Positions 48,649-60,500 of a stretch of DNA of 64,000 bases are shown here, piece after piece. Numbering within the stretch: the first letter of the stretch is position 1; every line of letters begins with the position of its first letter. The stretch is from Cyanoderma ruficeps (taxonomy: Eukaryota > Chordata > Aves > Passeriformes > Timaliidae). The translations under genes were made by a program, and so were the position numbers. The DNA is taken from the NCBI GenBank assembly GCA_008694505.1, contig VZDJ01007747.1, positions 9,084,399 through 9,148,398 of the forward strand, read 5' to 3'. Below the pieces are notes generated by a model. It was not told the origin of the DNA, did no database searches, and saw nothing but the letters and a program-made list of their open reading frames with translations.

Positions 48649-51600
48649 AGCAGTGGATGTACTGAGAAATAATATAGCAATTGCCATATTGACTAATGAA
48701 AAGTAGCAGCTCACCTTCATCTCTCTGCATTTTAAAAGAAAATGCAAAAGAAATGCAAAGCCACTATACTGACTGAAACTAGTAATATTGAAGCAGACAA
48801 ATACTCATACCTGGCTTCCTCTTTGACTTGTCTTCCCCATAAAGGAGTAAAAACCTGGTTGATGTCAATCCAGGGTGAACATTGCTTCCAATATCTGGGA
48901 AATGTTATTAGATTTGCATGATACACAGTAATTGACAAGATTAATTAGGTTTATGGTTGAAGGAAGTGTCTTAGCGTTCAGAGAAGAAAATTTCAAGGAC
49001 ATAAACAGAGCTGCCTTTGACCGATGTGTGCTCTCTTTGGGTTCTCCTCAGCTGGAGCTGCATGCCACCACTTTAATAGAGAATTTTAAACCAATACAAA
49101 CAGCCTCCTCTCTTTCTTTCTTTCCAGCATGTTAGACAAGTATATCAGATGGAATATCAGTTCTGTGAGTGGGTGCTGAATGATCTCTGTACTTCTCAAC
49201 AGGCAGACATCAATTCATTTTGGCATGCCAAAGGAGATGAGATAAGATAGGACTAGCTCGATGTTGCAATAGAAAGCAGTTGCAGGCTGAATTTTGGAGC
49301 TGCATCCGACAGTCTTTGCTGTCTAAAATTTCTGACACTACAGTATGTATAGCAGAGCCACAGCCACTTGCCTCTCAGGATGTTCTTCCAGAAAACAGCT
49401 TACCTTGCCTATGCTTAGAGACAGAGGAGCATTTCTGTGGTTGCGTCCCATATATGTGAGAGAGAAAGTATTTAAGATGTCAATTTTTCCAGCAATGTCT
49501 GAAATAGTTATTTTAGTTTATCCTGCCTTTTCTGTTTATACACTACACTGACAGAAAATCAGGGAGAACAAGTAGTTCACATGCTACTTGGAGCAAAGTT
49601 ACCCCCAAACACCTATATAGATTTCTTACATGCTTGAGATCCTGCATATAAAAATTGTCATTGTCTTTGTATATATGCCTTACATGATAATCTCCAATCA
49701 TCTTTTCTGTCTCGTTTGAATTTACCTCAAGCCTTTGTATCTGCTACTTCATTAGCATTCATACCTGAACTGCATTTTTAACCAGTGCTAGACTTCTCCT
49801 TTAAATTCCTTTTTCCTTCTTATCCACAGTTCATATGCAGAGAAAACTGATCTTTAGTGCAGTTAGATAGAGATCCAAAATTAATATTTAAAAAGAGAAC
49901 AAAATCCCACTGAATTATTTCATAGTCATTTAATTGTTCCATTTTAAAGAAAAGAAAGCAGTTTGTACATAGAAGAAATTAATAATGCAAGAAATATTTG
50001 TTTGCTTGTCTAAACATTGAGGGAGACTTGCCTTGTCATCTGAGCAAAGGCATGGGCATTTTTAGCTTTGATCTTTTCTTATTGTAAAATCATGCAGGAA
50101 AATATAAAGACATTATCTATTCCACCTGTTGGATAACTGAATTTGTAATATCCTTCAATGTTATCACCAGGCAGTGTAGGCTCTTCTTCAGCTAAAAAAC
50201 CTCACTGACTATAAAAAGCATATTGATCTAAATTATAGAAAGTATTGTACTTAAATGTGCTTGACTTTGTTTAAATAGGAATGACTTCTGCAGTTAAGGT
50301 TTCATGATATAGACTTTTAAGAACATTTGCCATCCTTATGTGCAGTGTACAGCAGAGTAACTACATTCCTAGTGAGAAATAAATGCTTTTCCTACAGGTG
50401 TTCTGGCATCCTAGCAATTATCCTGAGCAAAAATGGGCTGCAGAGAATTAAACTCTGTCACCTCCTTATGTGAATTCTGAGCTGCATGTCTGAACCGTTA
50501 GAAAAAGGCAAACCTTTCCAGGCAGACAGTCTATTATGCAGCCAGCTGAGTGCACAGGCCAGAGCCAGAGGGCAAACTTTCACTTGACTAGGTCACTTAT
50601 TTCATCTTTACCATATGCAGTGTTTACATAAGGAGGAGGATTTTTTAAATGACTCACGAATTTCCTAGCTCGGTTGGCATGTAAGTGATTTCAATTCAAG
50701 CTGCTCCAGCAGTATGAAAATCCATAACTAACTGCAGCAAGTTTACAGCTCCAATATTCTGTGAGAGAGGAAACCATTTGTGTTGAAAAAAACCATGGTT
50801 TTCCCTCTGTGTTTAGACAGTTTGATTTTGTCACTTAAAATTTTTGCCTTTATAGACTGCTAAATCTATAACAATCTTGCAAATAGGGTAAAGATATGCA
50901 TATTTGAAGGTCTGGCTTTTACCCAAATGTCATACAAGGTAGATGTTCTTGATGAAGTCCTGTCTTGCCCCATCTTTGCTGAGGGAAACAAGTGGGTTGT
51001 CACTGGAAGTAGTTCATGCTGCTTTAGACTGAATATGCCCTTCTATATGTTTATTCTTTCCTTATGCCCAGATACCAGATGGCTCCTGCAACAAGCAATT
51101 GAAGGAGTTCAGTATTCTTGATAATATTTAAAACCAACCAAAGACCACAGAAAAAAAGAGAACATGTTGCTGAATATTACTGAAGGCAAGTAAATGTGTT
51201 GCACATTGCAGTAAAATTATTTCCAGAAAGTAGTATGAAGGTTTCTGTCTCAAAAAACTGTAAAATTTAAGTTGCCAAAACTCTAACTGAAATTCCTCTA
51301 TAGGAGAAGATAATAATATCTTCCTATCAGCTTACAGTATACTTGTAGTCCAGGGTTGCTTTTGCATTATTATATAATATAAAATATCCCTTAGGAAACT
51401 GTTGGGGAAAATTATGTCTGCTATGAAGAAATGCTGACTTAACTTAATACATACAAACATAAATATCTCTCTAAACGTGTACATTTTTGCCTTCAAGTAA
51501 ACCTAATCTTCCATGTGAAGTAAGAAAATTTAGTTCTTATCTTACGTGCAGTCTTATTGGGTTCTTAGGTTGGGTGTTTTCAGATATAAGAATGCAACAA

Positions 51601-52428
51601 TCATTAAGTTTTATTAAAAGCTATGTCTGTGGGTGTTCTTCATAAGACTGATGCAGCCCCTACATGAAGAGAGATAACAGGAACACAGGTGACTTTGTGA
51701 AGTTGTGATTAATAGCAATTATCTTGCAACGATTCTTCAAAGACAACATATACATATAGCATTTGTGTTTGCTTTTGTAGCTAGAAAGTAGCCCCTGAGG
51801 AACCAAGCGAAGCTTTGGGATACAGTTAAATGTATGCATAGAGAGAAGTACCTTGCCCAATAATCATTGTTATGTTAACCTGTGCAGGTCCTGGCATGCA
51901 ATTTGGCTAGCTGAGAGCACCACAAGAAACTGTCGGACATGACATGAGAAACTCCTGAGCATAAATGACAGAACAAGAGACTCACAAAATTGCATATAGG
52001 ACCTTGAGGAAGGACAAGATTTCACAACTAGTTAAGTGGAAGTGATGTGAAAGACTGATACACTTCACACACAATTTTAGAGGAGCATTGTGGACATTTT
52101 GGAGAGTTCACCCTTGAGAGGCCAAACACACCTAGGGGTAACTGCTTAAGGCTGAGGAGACCTCGAGAGGGTTTAAGGTTGATGAGATATGACTGAGCAC
52201 AGAGTTATGGAGAGGCAGGTGGATAAAAGAAGCTAGTCTGCTGCTAGTAAGACGAGCTGCATGCTCACTAGGCTGAGCCAAATGCTTGATCACTGAGGCC
52301 TTTTCTTCTTGCTATTGTCCTATCATTTTTCACTCTCTATACTTTTATGTGTAAAAAATGTTTGAGATCCAAGTGCTAGAACCTGGAAAAGAGGCCACAG
52401 GTGCCTTTAGACTGTGTGTGTGTCTATG

Positions 52429-53025
52429 TGTGCTGGTTTGGGTTGAGGTAGAGTTAATTTTATTCACAGTGGGTGCTATGGGGATGTGGTTTGGATTTGT
52501 ACTGAGCAGAGTTGATAACAAAGTTATTCTGGTTTTGTTATTGCTGAACAGGTGTTGCACAGAGCCAAGACCTTTTCTGCTTCTCATAGGGCCACGCTGG
52601 TGAGCAAGGTGGGCGTGCATGGGAGTTTGGGAGGAGACATAGCCAGGACAGGTGATCCAAAATGACCACAGGGACATTTCAGACCAAATGACATCATACT
52701 CAGGATAGAAAAAGGGGGGAGGGAGGAGGAAGGGGAGGATATTTGGAGTGATAGTGTTTGTCTTCTCAAGTAACCATTAAATGTGATGGGGCCCAGCTCT
52801 CCTGGGGATGGCTGAACACCTGCCTGCCCATGGAAACCCGTGAATTCATTCCTTGTTTTGCTTTACCTGTGTGTGCAGCTTTTGCTTTCCCTGTTAAACT
52901 GTCTTAATCTCAGCCCATGAATTTTCTCCCTTTTACCCTTCAGGTTTTCTCCCTGATCCTGCTGGTGAAGGAGTGAGGGAGTGGCTGTGTGGGGCTTGGC
53001 TGCTGACTGGGGTTAGACCACAACA
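52429..53025 (+). mobile_element. Full-length solo LTR of an avian endogenous retrovirus
   Basis: This 597 bp element begins TGTGCTGGTTTG and ends CCACAACA, so it has the TG...CA ends of an LTR. It contains the same blocks as the copies at 14138 and 33562 but is the most complete. No second LTR or viral coding region is beside it, so it is best read as a solo LTR left by recombination. I could not find a clear target-site duplication (ctatg before, cccag after). Frames within it on both strands (52345-52769) are not genes. The family is probably ERVL-like, from memory. Confidence 0.88.
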
Positions 53026-53197
53026 CCCAGTGAAGGCCAGCCCTCTGTCTGTGTGCATTAATTTATGTGTAATTTGCCAGGGAACTTCACCCCAGACTGG
53101 GTGGGTGAGTAAAGACAACCTGCACCTGGAAAATCCCAACCTCTGAGCTAATGAGAAGGGACCCAGTGGTTAGGCATGGATAGGGGGTTACATGAAA
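53026..53197. other. Short gap between LTR and CR1
   Basis: No feature was recognised. Part of it may belong to one of the flanking elements. Confidence 0.4.
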
Positions 53198-53460
53198 GCT
53201 AGAGAGGAACTTTATACAAGGGCATGCAGTGATAGGACAAGGGGGAATGGTTTTAAACTGACAGAGGGTAGGTTTAGATTAGATATTAGGAAGAAATTCT
53301 TACTGTGAGAGTGGCGAGGCACCAGAATATGTTGCCCAGAGAAGGCCAGGTTGGATGGGTTTTTGGGCAACCTATTCCTAGTGGAAGTTGTTCCTGCCCA
53401 TGACAAGGGGGTTTGGATCTAGATGACCTTTAAGGTCCCTTCCAACTCAAAAGATTCTAT
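53198..53460 (+). mobile_element. CR1 LINE 3' end (5'-truncated)
   Basis: This shows the well-known avian CR1 tail: agattagatattaggaagaaatt, gttgcccagagaaggc, gatgacctttaaggtcccttccaact, and a terminal gattctat unit of the 8-bp type that ends CR1 copies. The orientation is +. Like most bird CR1 copies it is severely 5'-truncated and cannot encode protein. Confidence 0.93.
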
Positions 53461-54737
53461 AATTTTTAAAATTTTTATAGAAGGAATTTAAACCTTTATT
53501 ATCCATAAAGAGAGTGGAGTCTTGAGTCTTATGAATCTCAAGAGTGAAGCTGGAGAGGTGATACAAGCATTGGCTATCTGTGCTTACATGTGTGTAAGAC
53601 CAGGCTTTATGTAGCTGCTGGGAAAGGCACTGTTTTAACCTGTGTGAGAAAATGTCACTATTGACAGTGTCTGCCCCTTGCTTCTTGGCCAGACCTGCCC
53701 AGGAGAAGAGCAGCAACTGCATCTGTCAGGCTGGGGTGAGAGAAACTTCCTGGGTTTGAGAGTACATAGGCATTGTTCTGATGGGTTGAGAAGGAGTGAT
53801 GCCCAAGCTCCTAAAGTGCATTTGATTCAGCCACTTCCTAGCAGTCATTAAGTTTAACTTCAGATTGATGTTGAATACATCCTTACCAGGATTAGCAACA
53901 AGAGACAAATATCAAGAACCACTTGTCATATTTCTGAGGACTGAATAGATGTGCCCAGAAAGACAGAGATCTCTTCCTGCATGCACAATATTTTTGGCGC
54001 AGCTTTACAAGACTGCACCAACTCAGAAAAAGACTGTTTTGGTTTCTTTCTTTTCATTCTTAAGTGAAGAACTCTATGCCTAAATTATATGTCTACTAGA
54101 AAGGGGAGAAGTACAACAACAAACTTTGCTGTTTCATAGTATTTGAACACTTTTGGCACTTGATGATTTATATTATGTTGTCTTGTTCTTTTTTATCTGG
54201 GCAACAGATATTTATTGTCTCTAGCAGGATCCATCTGCACAAGAAGGAAAGATTATCAGTAAATGGCAGGAAGGAAGTCTACAGCTTTTAGATACATTTG
54301 GCTGGGGATCTGAAACTGCCTTCAAAGAAAAGAAAAACGGCACCCAGAAACATGTCAGGGCCCAGATTTCTCTTTAGTGATCCCGTGTTGCTTTGTTCCC
54401 ATTATGTTTCACATCATTCAGTCAGGAATTTGTTACAAACCCGTGTCTAAGGCAGAAGACTGAGGAGAAAAAATGAGTGTTAAGTTACAGAACACATGGA
54501 GAGTACATGAAAAATTAAAATTATAAGGTAGCACATTTCTGTCTTCTTGTAGCTGAAGTAGGTAAATGTGCAGGAAATTGACAATGCAGAGCAAACAGGG
54601 ATTTATTTTTTTTTAAACCAAGTTACCCCCTGTTTCCATTTTGCATATGTCGTCTGTTGTATTGGGGTTTACATTTCAGGACAATGATGGGAAATGACTT
54701 GATGTAATGAGGGAAGAGAGTGCATAATAAAGGGATC
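53461..54737. other. Intergenic sequence, nothing recognised
   Basis: No coding exon, RNA gene or named repeat was seen. Short minus frames at 53447-53908 are unremarkable. Confidence 0.6.
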
Positions 54738-54897
54738 TGGACTGGCTGAATCAATGACCAGTCATATGAGGTTCAACAATGCCAATGCCAGGTCCTGCCC
54801 TTGGGTCATAAAAAAACGAAGCAGTACTACAGGCTTGGAAAAGAGAGGCTGGAAAGCTGCCCAGCAGAAAAGGAACCGGGAGTGCTGGTCAACAGCA
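54738..54897 (+). mobile_element. CR1 ORF2 fragment, plus orientation
   Basis: The fragment reads gactggctgaatcaatgacc, then atgaggttcaacaatgcca, gtcctgcccttgggtca, ctacaggcttggaaaagaga, gctgcccagcagaaaaggaa and gtgctggtcaacagca. These blocks match the late reverse-transcriptase part of avian CR1 ORF2 (translated pattern MRFN..A...VLHLGH....YRLG...LE.C.AEKDLGVLV). Frameshifts and substitutions mark it as an old, dead copy. Confidence 0.8.
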
Positions 54898-55060
54898 CCA
54901 GATGCCACTGGTCTTCCTTGCCCACCTGGGCACGCTGCCACCTCACATCCAGCTGGCTGCAGACCCACAAGTCCCATTCTGCTGAGCAGCTCTCAAGCCA
55001 CTTTACTCTGAGGTTGTACCAGTGCACGGGGTTGATGCAAAACAACAATCCTTTCTTACA
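54898..55060 (-). mobile_element. CR1 ORF2 fragment, minus orientation, abutting the plus fragment
   Basis: Read on the minus strand this again follows CR1 ORF2: a caaccccgtgcactggtacaa block, ttgagagctgctcagcagaa, cagccagctggatgtgag, then cagcgtgcccaggtgggcaa and ccagtggcatc. It overlaps the same part of the element as the plus fragment next to it, but in the opposite direction and with different mutations. Confidence 0.72.
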
Positions 55061-57044
55061 TGTGCTTCTTGCCTTCAAGAACTGCTTTTACATGACACTG
55101 TAATAAGTACATTGTGACACAAGTTCTGGGGATGTTTTCCTCATCTTGCTGCTTATCCATCCAGCATTTCTGCGTTTCTTAGGTGCAGCGGTTTCCAGCA
55201 GTGTCACAAGAGCTCCCACAACAAAAGGAATGAACTCAGCTCAGTCCTGGTAAGATTGGCCATTTCTGTGTAGTTTTCCTGTGGAACCCCTGCAGTCTCT
55301 TATCTGTAAGAAGAAAGGGTGTTGTGTGAATTCCATGTATAGAACACAAATTGGCTAAAATCTAAAAGCTACAATTCAGTGGTCTGCTTTCCCAAGTAAT
55401 CATTTATGTCCTACAGTTAAATCAGCAAAAATCTTGCCAGCTTACAAGGACCTGAAGGCTCACGGATTGAATCTGTCTCTGATAGCAGGGAATAGGTTTG
55501 TGGCAAAGAGGCCTCACAGAAACAGCTGTATTCTAAATTAGAAAAATCAGTACCTACTTTGAATACATACCAACAACTAATCAGGCAGGAATTCATGAAC
55601 TACCTGATAGCTCTGCAAGTGTAGCTATGAGATTTTGTGTGGCAAATGCATAAACAAGATCCTGCATATCCTAACTTGAAGGCTACTTCTACCTTAATAT
55701 TGTCTCACAGGATGTACAACTGTATATAAAAAGGTCTTTTACTGCTTGCCTAAGTTTTCCCTCTGCTTTTTCACTGTATCTAATCCATATTTTAAATTCT
55801 AACAGCTTGCCACCAGAGTTCCCTAAGTGTTTTAATAATTCAGTGCTGAGCTGTGGGAAGTAGAAAGATGTAATTGAAAGTTCTGAATCACCTGCTACAG
55901 GAGGTGCAGGTCCTGTGCTTGGATAATTGTCAAAGTTCTAATTGATAATGGTAATATTGTCTAAGCACAATTTGGTCTGGGGGAGGAAGCAGGGGCTCAA
56001 AAGTGGAAGTGTGTACCTTTTGCCTATTACACTGTTAAACCCTTTTTTAAGCTTGTGCATGGTGTAGAAGGAAGGAAGAGTCTCACAGAGGAGACACAGC
56101 ATTTTCTTTAATAGGTATTAAAAGCAGGGCATGAAGAATTTGAAAACAGTAAAATCCCGGGCTGTATGCTTTAAGCTGGAAAAAGACTACTATCTGAAAA
56201 TTACTCACATTGAAGATAGACATGTTTTTTGATGAATTGGTAACATGTAATTCATATAATTTTGAACACATAATCTTGTAGCAAGAACATTTAGCTGAGT
56301 TAAGAAATGCTCTTGTTTATTAGTGGAAATATCAGTGACACAGCAAGAAGATAGGTTTTGTCATGCAGAAACTTTCTACCTTATGACATAAAATAGAGTC
56401 ACAAAGAAAATCATGTCATCCTTGCAGCAGAAGCATTCAGTGCAAATAAGAGCTTTCTCTTTCATCAGTGTCAACCATATCATAGCAACAGCCTTTACTC
56501 TCCACTTGTAAATTTTTTAAAACCTACCCTTAAACCTTGACCTATGATGCATCTCCTGCACTGGAGATGTGTCATAAATATCCCCAAAGCTGCTTCATTA
56601 TAATCCTTAAAATTCCCCTCTACTCACAGAAAACCTTGAACAAAATATGTTCCTCATATAGAACAACAATTGTTAATCTTGGCCAGTAGAATTCCATTTC
56701 TATCTAATCCAGAAACCATTCCTTTGTCTAACCAGGAAACAGAAAGTTCTGTTTTTTTGAAATGTCCATTATTTTTCACTGTATACCTGTTATCTATTGC
56801 CTATCTGGTTGTAGAGTCTTTGCGCCAGAGACTGTTTTTCTAATTTGTGTTTCATTCTAGCACATTAGTGGGTTGGTTCTTGACAAAGGATTTTATTCAT
56901 AGAGACAATATAAGTGGGAAATAAAAGAACAATTATGTTGTTTTATTCTGTCATTCCAAATTCATTGTAACATATAGTCTTCCACACCCTCTCTTCCTTC
57001 TTGTGGGACTGGGTACCCTAAGAACAACTGGTTTTGGGATAAAA
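55061..57044. other. Intergenic sequence, nothing recognised
   Basis: This is AT-rich unique-looking sequence without a coding signature or a repeat family that I can name. Confidence 0.6.
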
Positions 57045-57545
57045 GACTGAAGCAAAGAAAGTATTAAGTACCTCAGCCTTTTCTCCTCTTCTGTCACTAT
57101 GTTCCCCTGGCATCCAGTAAAGGATAGAGATTCTCCTTAGCCCTCTTTTTGTTGCTGATGTATTTATAGAAACATTTTTGTTGCCTTTCACAGCAGTACC
57201 CAGATAAATTTCTAGCTGATCTTTGGCCCTTTTAATTTTTTAACCTGCATAACTACACAAATGTCCTTGAAGTTCTAAGTTGCCTATGCCTTCTTCCAAA
57301 GGACATAAATTCTTCTTTTTTTTTCCCTGAACGCCAGCCAGTCCAGTCTTGTTGCCTGCCAGCTCATCTTTGAGCTCATGGGGACACCCTTCTCCTGCAC
57401 CTTTAAGATTTTCTTGAAGAATATGCAGTCTTCCTGGACTCCTTTGCCCTTCAGGACTGCCTCTTAAGGAAACCAGCCAGCCATTCTTCCAAGCAGACCA
57501 ATGTATGCCCTCTGAAAGTCCACAATGGCAGTTCTGCCAGAGAAA
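57045..57545 (-). mobile_element. CR1 ORF2 fragment (early reverse-transcriptase region), minus orientation
   Basis: The plus strand shows blocks such as ttaagtacctcagccttttc, ggatagagattctccttagc, gatgtatttatagaaacatt, tcttccaaaggacataaa and ccttcaggactgcctcttaa. These are the reverse complement of the region just before and at the start of the CR1 reverse transcriptase. On the minus strand the remnant of the pattern LGTAVKGNK.V..N is visible with frameshifts. The 136-codon minus frame at 57240-57650 runs in a different frame through this element and is not a gene. Confidence 0.85.
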
Positions 57546-60500
57546 AATGGGGGCCAAACTCTGGTTTTCTAGACTTGTGTGTGAACATTTCCACCACAGT
57601 GCTATTATGATACACAGGACAAACTCATACAAGGTCTCTAACACAGACAAAACCTAACTATTTTAATGCCCACAGAATGATAAAAAAATCTTTCAGCAAA
57701 TGTGACTGAGCTAAAGGAGATTTCTATTTCTGAAAAGAAAACGTAACTTATAAAGATGCTATTGAAACACAGGAGAAAAAAAGAGGAAGGGTAAGGCAGG
57801 AGATGGAGAGTGACAAAGGAAAAGGTCCTGACATGAAAGTAGCTATGAAAGAAACCTGTAAATGCATGCAGCCTTCAGCTTCTTCAGTGAAGTAATCTTT
57901 TCTGTTGAGACAAAATCAAACTATGTATAGTGGTGGTGCTTCCTTAAATTTGAAGTTTCAGAGGAAAATTTAACCACAAATACATTGTGCTGCTTTTTGT
58001 ACTTCTGTTTTACAAAAACTTAAAATGGATTTTATCAAGTGCCTGGACTTACCCAGAAAACTAAAGAAGGTAAATATTGGGCAGACTGTCTTGCTGATTT
58101 TCCCAGCATACTTGTACCATGTCAGTGGTGAGAAATATGCCAGACAAAGGATCCCTTATCTTACTAATGCTTTGTTGTTTGCACCATAAATGCAGCTTGT
58201 TCAGAAAAGTAATTCTAGTCCTGAAACAACTTATTCCTGAAGAAGGATTGAATTAATTTTTTAAAAAAATAAATATTTCTGCACAGCCAGGAATGGCAGT
58301 TCAGCATTCAGATTACATTATGCCTGCTACCTGTCTATCACCAAGCAGCAAGAGGGAATGTGCCACACTGATGTAGCCCTACAATTTTGATTGCATCTAT
58401 CTGAGAGCAGTGGCAAGTTCTGATCAGAGTTAAGCTAAAAGCAATGTCAGAACTGGAGAAGAGGTACTGGGTTTGGGCTAGCAAAAAAAGGAACATCACT
58501 ATTGCAGAGCTGCAGTGTTAAAGCTGATTCAGGTGAGCTCTCAGTGCAATGTCTATTCAGCTGTGTCAGGTGGAGCACAGGCAGTAACATAAAAGCTCTG
58601 AAGTGTCAGCTTTTGATGTTCAGGAGACAGACTCCCCTTTCAAGTTGAAGTATAGAGCACAGCTTTGGTGGTAGAACATGCAAAACTTAGTAGTCTGAGA
58701 ACAGTGATGACAGGTATTAAGCAGCATGAACATTGTTGAACAGTAAAATACCACTTAAACATTTTGGCTTTAAGAAAGTCTAAGAATGCAGGGTTGACAT
58801 AGCATTGATACTTCTATTCATATCTATCAGAAGGAATTTTGTCCTGAATGATATCAAAAACTAAAACACACATTAAACAATGTCTTGGTATTATATTATA
58901 TATCTAGAGATCTATATATATATGCAAATTTTAATGGTATTTGCTATTTTATATAAGCGATGCATAGTTAGAATGTTTGCCCTAAGAAATTGCTTTTTTT
59001 TCCCTAAAGATTTTTTTGTTCAGATACACATAAATGTGAAGTAATTTCATGGTAATTGTAGACCATTGAAAGTTTAATTCTACAATACATGCTCCAGAGA
59101 GATTAGTTGGGCTTTTTTTATCAGGGTCACACCAGAATCTTGAATTGCTATATTAGAGTAGTTTTAAATGTAATTTTCCACTTGCTGCTAGGATCATTTT
59201 GAAAGATTCAGCCTTGTTTCTTTGTCTTATTATTTTATGAGCAGTTGAATGTCAAGCATCTCCTGGTGTCACTAACAGGAGCTGCTCCCTTAAGTTAGTG
59301 AGAAAAGTAATGACCCTGTAAATCAATTTATGTCTGAGTATGTACTGCTGTGTATTCATGCTGCTACCTGATTGGTTCTGGTTGTGAAAGTCACTGGAGA
59401 AAATACTTAGCAGTCATTACACATTGGCAGGAACAATTGCCATAAACACAAACACCCCCTAAGCCCCCAGACACTTTTCAGAAAGCTCCTCATCCTTTAT
59501 AGGTAAAGCATTGCATTTTTAATACTGCAACACGTAAAAGCATGTCTTTTAAAACACTTCAAAGCAACCTTGTCTCCAAACTAACATGAAAGCAAGCACA
59601 GAGGTAATTTGAGTGGAGATATTTGATGGTTAAAAGGTATCACTTAGAAGAGCACATCAGCATTTTTTCAGGAACACTCAGCATCAACATTCATAGGGCA
59701 TTTCTTCTTTTTAAACTAAATTCCTTTGAATTCAACATTCCTGACATTAAGAACAGCAGACAAGACATTCAGTAGAGGGCAAAAGGACAGAAAGTGTGCA
59801 TAGCGTTTTGTTGGAGCAATGAAAACCTAGATCACACAGAGGGCTGATAGGGGTCTGAATAATGTGGTAAAAATCATGCTGATGACTGAAAGGCACGACA
59901 CAAATTACCTTGATTAAGAGATCACCAATGGCTTCAGTAGAGACATAAAGAGGAGGATAATCCTTGTGATGATATTAAGACTCTCAGCTGTTTGTGGAAC
60001 TAGAAGATTGTGGAAAAATAGTGCTTAATCTAGGAAAGAAGAAGATTTTTATGTCAAACTACAGTTGTGCTCTTTCATGATGAGGAACTGATGGGAGAGA
60101 GTGGAGGAGATGTATGATGGATGAATCTGTCTTCTGGGTGCTGCACTAGGTTGGAGATACCCAGAGACTTGCTGAGACAAGGGTCTTTAAGGGCTGAAAA
60201 GACCTGAAGGAGAAGACAGGCACAAGTTGCTCTTCTTTTAATGATATGGTGGTCCCAGAAGAGACAAAGAAATATTTCTTTTTTCTGCATGCATCTGTAG
60301 GATGGGCTGGGGGAGCTAGCAGGACCTGGAACTAGTAGTTGTTCTTTGCTCTAGAGGGCTGATGGTTTTCATCACTTCAGTTTCCAAGGCTTCCCTTCAC
60401 TCCCCTGGTCCTGAAGAAGACCTTTTGCCAACAGAACCTCCACAAGCCATAGAATCTGTTGAGAGCCACCACAGTGGCTAAGTCTGCTTTTGGGCCACAC

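Larger units (their letters stand above)
40442..52428. other. Intergenic sequence, no gene recognised
   Basis: This is about 12 kb of AT-rich sequence. It contains a 15-T run (41818-41832), a degenerate TTTTCAA tract (about 43551-43589), a short tandem duplication (43741-43793) and two small perfect hairpins (45990-46020 and 48622-48648). Overlapping + frames at 44390-45086 are the longest but resemble nothing known to me. Confidence 0.65.

Noticed and set aside
52345..52769. Frames on both strands near 52.5 kb
   Set aside because: They lie in the solo LTR, which is non-coding.
54754..55103. Clustered frames on both strands
   Set aside because: All are explained by the inverted pair of CR1 fragments.
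57240..57650. 136-codon minus-strand frame as a gene
   Set aside because: It runs through an antisense CR1 fragment in a frame other than that of the reverse transcriptase.
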